Positions 1-4,509 of a stretch of 5,874 bases of DNA are shown one piece after another. Within the stretch, counting starts at the first letter, position 1. Each line of letters opens with the position of its first letter. The translations under genes were made by a program, and so were the position numbers. Under the pieces are notes generated by a model. It had not been told where the DNA came from, ran no database searches, and worked only from the letters and a program-made list of their open reading frames with translations. This stretch comes from Candidatus Pelagibacter sp. (GTDB taxonomy: Bacteria; Pseudomonadota; Alphaproteobacteria; Pelagibacterales; Pelagibacteraceae), in NCBI GenBank assembly GCA_002692325.1, contig NZJU01000052.1, positions 14,886-20,759 on the forward strand, written 5' to 3'.

Positions 1-95
1 TGGCCAGTTAAGAGTTGCCTCTTAATTAATTACATTAAAACATATTAAAAAAAATTATGTATCACTTAATAGTTGTCGCGTTAAAAGTGTGTGAG
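1..95. other. Noncoding left edge, 3' side of mnmA
   Basis: No complete gene lies here. All three forward frames meet a stop within the first 48 bases, so the C-terminal end of a gene lying to the left could be present (for example the frame from base 2, which reads GQLRVAS and stops at 23-25), but a seven-residue tail cannot be identified. The rest is AT-rich spacer running up to the mnmA stop codon. Confidence 0.5.
6..27. terminator. Possible weak terminator hairpin
   Basis: TTAAGAG at 8-14 pairs perfectly with CTCTTAA at 19-25 around a TTGC loop, extended by a G-T pair and an A-T pair to nine pairs (6-14 with 19-27). The stem is AT-rich and no clean T-run follows on either strand, so termination would be inefficient. 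It could end the leftward mnmA transcript or a rightward gene outside the window. Seen directly as an inverted repeat; the function is inferred. Confidence 0.3.
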
Positions 96-1226
96 TTAAG
101 TGGATAAATTTTCGTTGAAAGTCTTGTCTATCCAACCGCCACCAAGAAGTTTATCCCCATTAAAGTCTTTTTTGTAAAATACACAGGCTTGCCCAGGAGA
201 TATTCCTGTTTCTTCATCTAATATTTCTACCAATGCTTTTTCATTTAAAAAGGTAACTTTGCCCTTTAAAAGTTTTCCTGTGGATCTGATTTTCATATTT
301 ATTTCCTCATTAAATTCTATTTTATCACTTAAGATATTCAAAGATCTTAGCTCAATCTTATTTATAATTAGATTTTTCCGTGACCCAACTGTTATTGAAT
401 TTTTATCTGGATTAATGCCCACAACATATAAGGGTTCTTCGCCTGCTATTTTTATTCCTCTACGCTGTCCAATAGTATAATTTATAATACCTTCATGAGA
501 GCCCAATTTTTTCCCAGTTAAATCTAATATATCACCTTTTGTGAATGACTTAGGTCTAAATTTTTTTATAACAGAACTATAATTCCCGTTAGGTACAAAA
601 CATATATCCTGACTATCAGGCTTATCGGCTACATTTAATTTTAGTGTTAAGGCTATATCCCTTGTCTCACTTTTCTCAATTTCTCCAAGTGGAAACCTTA
701 AAAAATTTAATTGTTCTTGAGTAGTTCCAAATAAAAAATAGCTTTGATCTCTTGAAATATCTTTGGCTCTATACAAATGTGCTTTTTTATTACGTTGAAT
801 TCTTTTAACATAATGCCCTGTAACTAAAACGTCTGCTTTAATACTTTTTGCATATTCAAACAAATCTCTAAATTTGACTGTTTGATTACATTGAACGCAA
901 GGAATTGGAGTTTCTCCATTCACATAACTGTTTATAAAAGAGTTTATTACCTCATTTTTAAATTTTTTTTGATAATAAAGTATTTCATGTTTAATATCTA
1001 ATTGACTAGAAACTCTTTTAGCATCAAGGATATCTTGACCTGCGCAGCATTGTCGCCCTGTTTTTGATTTTTTCAAATCGTCGTAAAGTTTAAGAGTGAT
1101 ACCAGTTACATCATACCCGCCTTGTTTCATTAGTCCTGCAACAACAGAGGAATCAACACCTCCTGACATGGCTACAACTACTTTAGTATCTTTTGGTTTT
1201 TTATTTATACCTAGTGAATTTATCAT
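96..1226 (-). CDS. mnmA: tRNA-specific 2-thiouridylase MnmA
   Basis: MnmA is the cytosolic ATP-dependent enzyme that adenylates U34 of the Lys, Glu and Gln tRNAs and replaces its O2 with sulfur, giving the s2U of mnm5s2U-type wobble bases. The 376-aa product has the family's usual length. An N-terminal PP-loop ATP-binding motif SGGVDS is at residues 21-26. The CVQCN motif at 110-114 places C113 at the position of the catalytic cysteine of the E. coli enzyme (Cys102), and PDSQDICF at 203-210 supplies the second catalytic cysteine, C209. GHY (137-139), DQSYFLFG (160-167) and YTIGQRRGI are further family blocks, followed by the C-terminal beta-barrel with [10 protein letters not shown]. The N-terminus MINSLG...DTKVVVAM is typical of alphaproteobacterial MnmA, which supports the ATG at 1226. 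No Shine-Dalgarno is present; TATAAT lies 11 bases upstream. The gene is transcribed alone, divergent from the DUF3553-cysQ run. The sulfur donor in this organism is not visible here. Confidence 0.97.
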   Translation of the reverse strand: MINSLGINKKPKDTKVVVAMSGGVDSSVVAGLMKQGGYDVTGITLKLYDDLKKSKTGRQCCAGQDILDAKRVSSQLDIKHEILYYQKKFKNEVINSFINSYVNGETPIPCVQCNQTVKFRDLFEYAKSIKADVLVTGHYVKRIQRNKKAHLYRAKDISRDQSYFLFGTTQEQLNFLRFPLGEIEKSETRDIALTLKLNVADKPDSQDICFVPNGNYSSVIKKFRPKSFTKGDILDLTGKKLGSHEGIINYTIGQRRGIKIAGEEPLYVVGINPDKNSITVGSRKNLIINKIELRSLNILSDKIEFNEEINMKIRSTGKLLKGKVTFLNEKALVEILDEETGISPGQACVFYKKDFNGDKLLGGGWIDKTFNENLST

Positions 1227-1234
1227 TTACTGTG

Positions 1235-1245
1235 TATATTATAAA
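1235..1245. promoter_or_regulatory. Symmetric -10 box between mnmA and DUF3553 gene
   Basis: The 37-base divergent spacer holds TATATTATAAA. On the minus strand, bases 1243-1238 read TATAAT, a consensus -10, followed by exactly 11 bases and then the mnmA ATG. On the plus strand the same bases contain TATTAT (1237-1242) and TATAAA (1240-1245), about 20 bases before the DUF3553 ATG. No good -35 is seen at standard spacing on either strand; TTGCAT on the minus strand (1269-1264) is 20 bases away. A shared, symmetric -10 serving both directions is plausible, but it rests on sequence alone. Confidence 0.45.
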
Positions 1246-1263
1246 AATAAATTTTTTTCTAGG

Positions 1264-1449
1264 ATGCAATTTGATCTTGAGCCAGGTGATTACGTAATTA
1301 ACCCTTTAAATAAAGATTGGGGAATAGGACAGATTCAATCAATAGCTAAAAATAAAATCACCGTTAATTTTGAAAATTATGGTAAGCAAGTTTTAAATTC
1401 AGACAATATAAAACTTGAAAAATTTAATAATGGATCAAATAGATCTTAA
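1264..1449 (+). CDS. DUF3553 small protein (Tudor/CarD-like fold suspected)
   Basis: This 61-aa protein matches the pattern of DUF3553, a short alphaproteobacterial family of unknown function: PGDYV at residues 7-11, then DWGIGQIQSI (18-27), KITVNFENYGKQVL (31-44) and an L-E ending near residue 52. The GDxV...WGxGxI...VxF...GKxxL layout resembles the small SH3/Tudor-like barrels of CarD/CdnL and of the UvrD/PcrA C-terminus, which contact RNA polymerase; for this protein that is an inference. The reading frame is open back to 1096, but that part is antisense to mnmA; the ATG at 1264 starts just before the conserved motif and lies downstream of a -10-like box. AGG directly abuts the ATG, too close to act as a Shine-Dalgarno. 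The last 20 bases overlap the start of cysQ, so translational coupling is likely. The product has no cysteine or catalytic-looking residues. Confidence 0.85.
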   Translation: MQFDLEPGDYVINPLNKDWGIGQIQSIAKNKITVNFENYGKQVLNSDNIKLEKFNNGSNRS

Positions 1450-2209
1450 ATTTTTAACAACAAATTTAATTCCGACTTTTGAGAAAGCTGGAAAATTGTC
1501 TCTTGAATTACAAAAAAAAGGATTAAAAATTGAAATAAAACAGGATGGTTCACCCGTTACGAATGGCGATATTCAGGTAAATGAAATATTAACGAATAAA
1601 ATTTTAGAATTAACACCGTCAATTCCTGTAATATCAGAGGAGACTATTCAAGTTAATTTTAAAAACTTTCATAAAGTATTTTGGTTAATTGATCCAATTG
1701 ATGGAACGAAAGAGTACATAGCAGGCAAAGATGAGTTTACTCTTAACCTAGCTTTAGTAATTAACCAAATACCTGTAATGTCTCTTGTGGGAGTACCAAA
1801 AAAAAATAGATTATTTTTTACATATGGTAAAAATGAAAGTTATTTAATAGAGAATAATAAAACATTCAAAATTAATTGTTCAAGAAAAAATCCTAAAGAT
1901 AATATTGTTGCTTTATCAAGTGCATTAAAACCATCTGATACTATTTTAAATAAACTTAAGGAATATAATGTTTCTAAGATAGTTAAAATGGCAAGCTCCT
2001 ATAAATTTTGTGTCATAGCAACTGGTGAATTTGATATTTATGCTGCTAGGGAAAGAGCAAACGAATGGGATTATGCTGCAGGACACGCCATAGCTGCTAA
2101 CGCAGGTGCTATCATTACAACATTAGATGGTAAACCTGTACTTTATGGGAAAGAGGACTATAGAAATCCTAGTATATTAATATTAAGATCTGATAAATTA
2201 GATGACTAA
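1430..2209 (+). CDS. cysQ: 3'(2'),5'-bisphosphate nucleotidase CysQ (inositol monophosphatase superfamily)
   Basis: CysQ removes the 3'-phosphate of 3'-phosphoadenosine 5'-phosphate (PAP) to give AMP, clearing an inhibitor made by sulfotransferases, PAPS reductase and phosphopantetheinyl transfer. The 259-aa protein shows the FIG-superfamily Mg/Li-sensitive phosphatase motifs: DGSPVTNGD (39-47), SEE (69-71), the metal-binding DPIDGTKEY (88-96) followed by FTLNLALV, SSYKFCVIATGEFDIYAA (from 189), and the C-terminal WDYAAGHAIAANAGA (from 213), whose aspartate is a metal ligand. GTKE and YKFC fit CysQ better than inositol monophosphatase, though substrate preference cannot be proved from sequence. 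The ATG at 1430 is preferred over an in-frame TTG at 1415. The gene overlaps the DUF3553 gene by 20 bases and the following small membrane-protein gene by 8 bases, so all three are probably one transcript. If the host is SAR11-like and lacks assimilatory sulfate reduction, PAP would have to come from other reactions. Confidence 0.92.
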   Translation: MDQIDLKFLTTNLIPTFEKAGKLSLELQKKGLKIEIKQDGSPVTNGDIQVNEILTNKILELTPSIPVISEETIQVNFKNFHKVFWLIDPIDGTKEYIAGKDEFTLNLALVINQIPVMSLVGVPKKNRLFFTYGKNESYLIENNKTFKINCSRKNPKDNIVALSSALKPSDTILNKLKEYNVSKIVKMASSYKFCVIATGEFDIYAARERANEWDYAAGHAIAANAGAIITTLDGKPVLYGKEDYRNPSILILRSDKLDD

Positions 2210-2342
2210 AACCATATTAATTATTATAATTTCTGTGGCAATATTTGGATTAGTAGTTTTTGTTGTTGTAAAGAATTTCATGAAGAGGAAATTAGAACAA
2301 ATTATTTCAGAGCAAAAACAAAATTCAGATAATTCTGATTAA
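2202..2342 (+). CDS. 46-aa single-pass membrane protein
   Basis: A small open frame starts inside the last codons of cysQ (ATG at 2202-2204, 8-base overlap) and ends with TAA at 2340-2342. The product begins MTKTILIIIISVAIFG and has one uninterrupted hydrophobic stretch at about residues 4-23, then a basic segment (VKNFMKRK, 23-30) and a polar, Gln/Asn/Ser-rich tail of about 16 residues. The basic segment after the helix predicts an N-out, C-in orientation with the tail in the cytoplasm. There is no lipobox, signal-peptidase site or cysteine. The overlap with cysQ, the coherent hydrophobic and basic pattern, and the stop placed just inside the convergent recX gene (18-base overlap) argue for a real gene. 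I do not recognise a family. It may be a membrane-anchored small protein co-expressed with CysQ. No Shine-Dalgarno is present, so translation is probably coupled to cysQ termination. Confidence 0.65.
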   Translation: MTKTILIIIISVAIFGLVVFVVVKNFMKRKLEQIISEQKQNSDNSD

Positions 2343-2885
2343 TTTTTCATATTCTTTTTTATCTAAACTTAAAATCTTTTTTGAAATCTCAAAACTAAAC
2401 CCTGCTCTTGCTAGAACTCCCATATCTTTTTTATAAAATAATTCTCTATTCGCATCTGGCCTTAAGGGGCCTATTCTTCTTTTTTTGCAAAGCTTAATTG
2501 CAGACACAAAATCTGGTTCAATATTGTTTTCTTTTATTCTGTTGAGACTTTTTTTAATAAGTTCACCATCTATACCTTTATTGAAAAGAGATTGTTGTAT
2601 CTTTCTTATTGAGTATCCTCTTCTTAATAATGTTCTAGCTTTTGAGTCCGAATACAATTCATCATTTAAAAATTTGTTGTCTTCTAAATTTAAGATAATT
2701 TTATCGATAATTTCTGACACTTCTTTTTTTGTTTGCATTCCTCTAAATTTCATTAAATATTTTTTTAAAAGGAAAACCTTAAGCTGCTGCTTTGAAGGAC
2801 TATATTTTTCGATATATCCGTAAGCCAAATCTCTTAAATTGGTGCTTAAATCTTCAAAATCTTTTTTATTTATTATGGGATTCAT
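2325..2885 (-). CDS. recX: Regulatory protein RecX
   Basis: RecX binds RecA filaments and limits or tunes RecA recombinase and SOS co-protease activity in the cytosol. The 186-aa product is almost all helical and highly basic, as in the family, built from three-helix repeats. The first carries LRDLAYGYIEKYSPSKQQL (about 17-35); the middle carries the family hallmark of a short acidic loop, DNKFLNDELYSDSKAR (about 69-84), followed by RRGYSIRKIQQSLFNKGI; the C-terminal part has the alphaproteobacterial KKRRIGPLR stretch (134-142) and ends with AGFSFEISKKIL. No recA is nearby, so it is a solitary gene here. It is read leftward from an ATG at 2885, with TATAAT 11 bases upstream and no Shine-Dalgarno. 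It is divergent from the ABA4-like gene and its 3' end overlaps the small membrane-protein gene by 18 bases on the opposite strand. Sequence conservation in RecX is weak, but several independent blocks fit. Confidence 0.88.
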   Translation of the reverse strand: MNPIINKKDFEDLSTNLRDLAYGYIEKYSPSKQQLKVFLLKKYLMKFRGMQTKKEVSEIIDKIILNLEDNKFLNDELYSDSKARTLLRRGYSIRKIQQSLFNKGIDGELIKKSLNRIKENNIEPDFVSAIKLCKKRRIGPLRPDANRELFYKKDMGVLARAGFSFEISKKILSLDKKEYEKLIRII

Positions 2886-2895
2886 TTATCTAATG

Positions 2896-2902
2896 TATTA
2901 TA
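2896..2902. promoter_or_regulatory. Symmetric -10 box between recX and ABA4-like gene
   Basis: TATTATA in the 26-base divergent spacer reads TATAAT on the minus strand (2902-2897), followed by exactly 11 bases and the recX ATG. On the plus strand it reads TATTAT (2896-2901), 10 bases before the ABA4-like ATG at 2912. No convincing -35 is seen at 16-18 bases on either strand. The same symmetric arrangement occurs upstream of mnmA, which strengthens the case that this is a promoter core and not chance AT-richness. Transcripts from either side would carry almost no leader. Confidence 0.5.
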
Positions 2903-2911
2903 TTGATTTTC

Positions 2912-3382
2912 ATGTTAGAAAATATTGAAATTTTACTCACTGTTGAAAATATTTATTTGTTTGCAAATTGGGGAGTTGTTCCCTTTTGGTTTTTGCTTAT
3001 TTTGCTCCCTAATAGTCCCATAACTAATTTCTTAGTAAACAGCATAATAGTACCTTTTTTGCTTGCAGGGGCATATGTATTTTTAACTTATAAAATTTAT
3101 CAAGAGGGCAATATTTTAAATGGATTTAATCTTTATGGTGGTATTGAAGACCTATATGCTGTTTTCTCTGATGAGATTTTTCTCTTAATTTTCTGGATTC
3201 ATTTTTTAACATTGAGTTTATTTCTTGGCGGCTGGATTAGTAAAGATTCTCTTAGATATAATGTACCCAAATTCATAACGATAATTTGTTTAATTTTAAC
3301 TTATTTTTCTGGGCCAGTTGGCTTATTGATTTACTGGGTCTTCAGAATATTTTTTGCAAAAAAAATAAGTTTCAATGAATAA
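2912..3382 (+). CDS. ABA4-like (DUF4281) integral membrane protein
   Basis: This 156-aa protein fits the ABA4-like family (DUF4281), named after a plant chloroplast protein needed for neoxanthin synthesis; bacterial members are uncharacterised. Four hydrophobic segments are visible at about residues 13-32, 41-61, 88-107 and 120-145. Family-type landmarks are the first-helix ANWGVVPFWFLLILLP (18-33), a gap with a conserved-looking GGIEDLYAVFSD, then WIHFLTLSLFLGGWISKDS (95-113), and GPVGLLIYWVFR (134-145) near the C-terminus. In the family as I know it, the third segment usually reads W-x-H-Y-L-A-F-D-L-F-V-G-R-W; here the Asp is Ser102 and the Arg is Gly107, so two polar positions differ. ATG 2912 is preferred to an in-frame TTG at 2903. 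The stop overlaps the next gene's start (ATG at 3375) by 8 bases, so the two are almost certainly one transcript. The substrate or role is unknown; carotenoid chemistry is only suggested by the family name. Confidence 0.8.
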   Translation: MLENIEILLTVENIYLFANWGVVPFWFLLILLPNSPITNFLVNSIIVPFLLAGAYVFLTYKIYQEGNILNGFNLYGGIEDLYAVFSDEIFLLIFWIHFLTLSLFLGGWISKDSLRYNVPKFITIICLILTYFSGPVGLLIYWVFRIFFAKKISFNE

Positions 3383-3962
3383 GATTTTTGAGTTTTATTT
3401 TGATTTTGTAAGCCCCTATTCATTTGTAGCTCACAAGAAAATAAGACAATTAGAAAAAAAAAATTCCTTTAAGGCTATTTATAGACCGGTTTTATTAGGA
3501 GGATTACATAATTTACATGGAATTAAAGCTCCAGCTTTTATACCTTCAAAAGCAAGATTCATGATTAGGGATTGCAAAATGATTTCAGAAAAAAATGAAA
3601 TTAAATTCAAATTCAATACTTATTTTCCAATAAAAACCGTTAATTTAATGCGTGGAGTTTTTATCGCAGAGGAGGATAATATTAAAAATTTTTATATAGA
3701 TGCTATTTTTAACTCAATATGGGGCGATGGTCTAAATATGAATGATCAGAATATAATAGATCATATTTTAAAAAATTTAGGTATAAATCCAAAAACTTTC
3801 TTTTTGAGGTCGACGACTGGAATTATAAAAAATAAATTAAAAGAGAAAACAAATGATGCATTTGAAAAAGGTATTTTTGGTGCCCCAACTTTTTTCGTTA
3901 AGAATAAAATATTCTGGGGTCAAGATAGATTACAGTACGCGATCGATGAATACTTGAAATGA
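3375..3962 (+). CDS. 2-hydroxychromene-2-carboxylate isomerase / kappa-class GST-like (DsbA family)
   Basis: This 195-aa thioredoxin-fold protein belongs to the HCCA isomerase/kappa glutathione transferase family. The N-terminal FYFDFVSPYSF (7-17) contains the SPY motif whose serine, S13, binds and activates the glutathione thiol in place of the DsbA CXXC cysteines. PVLLGGL follows near residues 38-44. The helical insertion domain includes the PIKTVNLMRGVF block. The C-terminal GIFGAPTFFV...FWGQDRL (166-186) carries the cis-proline P171 and the GQDRL signature. The family includes the naphthalene-pathway isomerase, but most genomic copies have no known aromatic pathway around them, and none is seen here; a glutathione-dependent isomerase or transferase on an unknown substrate is the safe reading. 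It starts inside the end of the ABA4-like gene (8-base overlap) and stops directly against the stop codon of the opposing rhodanese gene. No Shine-Dalgarno is present. Confidence 0.9.
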   Translation: MNKIFEFYFDFVSPYSFVAHKKIRQLEKKNSFKAIYRPVLLGGLHNLHGIKAPAFIPSKARFMIRDCKMISEKNEIKFKFNTYFPIKTVNLMRGVFIAEEDNIKNFYIDAIFNSIWGDGLNMNDQNIIDHILKNLGINPKTFFLRSTTGIIKNKLKEKTNDAFEKGIFGAPTFFVKNKIFWGQDRLQYAIDEYLK

Positions 3963-4361
3963 TTATTTTTTTTCTTTCGAAACAACTTCTAAACCTGAGC
4001 TTTTTAATGCATCAAAACCACCTTCAGCATTAGCGACATTATCGAAACCCATTTCTGTTAATGCTTTTGTTGCTAAAGCAGATCTAAAACCTATTGCGCA
4101 AAAAAGTACTAAATTTTTTACATTTCCAATCTTATTTTCTTTATAATATGTGCTGTTAGGATCTAACCAAAACTCTAACATTCCTCTTGGTATATGAATA
4201 GAATCCTTAATTGTACCCTCTCGCCAAAGTTCCCTGATATCTCTTACATCTATTAGAGTAACTTCTTTTTTGTTTAATGCCTCTTTAATTTCAGGTGGAG
4301 ACATCGTTTTTATTGATTTATTTGCCTCTTCAACTAGCTCTTTTGATGTTTTTATATTCAT
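3963..4361 (-). CDS. Single-domain rhodanese-like protein
   Basis: This is a cytosolic single-domain sulfurtransferase-type protein of 132 aa. After a short N-terminal helix comes MSPPEIKEAL (20-29), then TLIDVRDIRELWREG (35-49) with the DVR motif, IPRGMLEFWLDP (57-68), and the active-site loop FCAIGFRSALA (87-97) with the persulfide-forming Cys88, ending with NAEGGFDAL (111-119), the usual rhodanese tail. The intact Cys indicates an active transferase, but donor and acceptor are unknown. The frame is open to an ATG at 4436, but those extra 25 residues look unlike the family and would place the start upstream of a good promoter. ATG 4361 directly follows -35/-10 boxes and leaves a normal N-terminus. 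Its stop (3963-3965) directly abuts the stop of the convergent isomerase gene. It might feed sulfur to acceptors such as the MnmA pathway; this is speculation. Confidence 0.92.
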   Translation of the reverse strand: MNIKTSKELVEEANKSIKTMSPPEIKEALNKKEVTLIDVRDIRELWREGTIKDSIHIPRGMLEFWLDPNSTYYKENKIGNVKNLVLFCAIGFRSALATKALTEMGFDNVANAEGGFDALKSSGLEVVSKEKK

Positions 4362-4367
4362 GATAAT

Positions 4368-4395
4368 AGAATACACAAAACGAAATTCAGTACAA
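4368..4395 (-). promoter_or_regulatory. Promoter of the rhodanese gene, leaderless type
   Basis: On the minus strand, TTGTAC (4395-4390) and TATTCT (4373-4368) form a -35/-10 pair with a 16-base spacer. Only six bases (ATTATC) separate the -10 from ATG 4361, so a start point about seven bases after the -10 falls on the A of the ATG. This placement supports 4361 over the upstream ATG at 4436. The boxes are seen directly; activity is inferred. Confidence 0.45.
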
Positions 4396-4404
4396 TGAGA
4401 CAAA

Positions 4405-4481
4405 TTAAAAATATTAAAAAAAAAGAACATATTCAAAAAAATTTTTGTAAAGATTTGCAGAGTTTTTGGCTTCGAGATAAT
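4405..4481 (+). promoter_or_regulatory. A-tract region and candidate promoter for the glycosyltransferase-like gene
   Basis: The 148-base divergent spacer contains A-runs at 4407-4411, 4416-4424 and 4435-4441, the last leading into TTTTT. They lie just upstream of TTGCAG (4455-4460) and GATAAT (4476-4481), which are 15 bases apart, slightly short for a standard promoter. The A-runs would fit an UP element or bent DNA. The leader from this promoter would be about 20 bases, with no Shine-Dalgarno. No open frame with coding character was seen in the spacer. Confidence 0.35.
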
Positions 4482-4509
4482 AGATCAAAGTAATTTCTCT
4501 ATCCCAACT

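Noticed and set aside
63..89. CACTT (63-67) and AAGTG (85-89) inverted repeat next to the mnmA stop
   Set aside because: Five AT-leaning pairs with a 17-base loop are too weak to call a terminator or regulatory site.
259..480. Forward 73-aa open frame inside mnmA
   Set aside because: It is antisense to a well-conserved part of MnmA, with no start signals or recognisable motif; a shadow frame.
1096..1263. N-terminal extension of the DUF3553 gene
   Set aside because: The frame is open but lies antisense to the MnmA PP-loop region and then crosses the divergent promoter; the conserved domain begins right after ATG 1264.
1415..1429. TTG start for cysQ, five residues longer
   Set aside because: ATG 1430 fits the family N-terminus; no Shine-Dalgarno supports the TTG.
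2485..2823. Forward 112-aa open frame opposite recX
   Set aside because: It is complementary to the RecX coding sequence, and its Phe/Leu/Ser-rich composition is what Lys/Glu-rich helices give on the other strand.
2903..2911. TTG start for the ABA4-like gene
   Set aside because: It would overlap the -10-like box of the spacer; ATG 2912 is three codons later and more usual.
4362..4436. 25-residue N-terminal extension of the rhodanese
   Set aside because: The Phe-rich segment does not match the family, and the best -35/-10 pair for this gene lies inside it.
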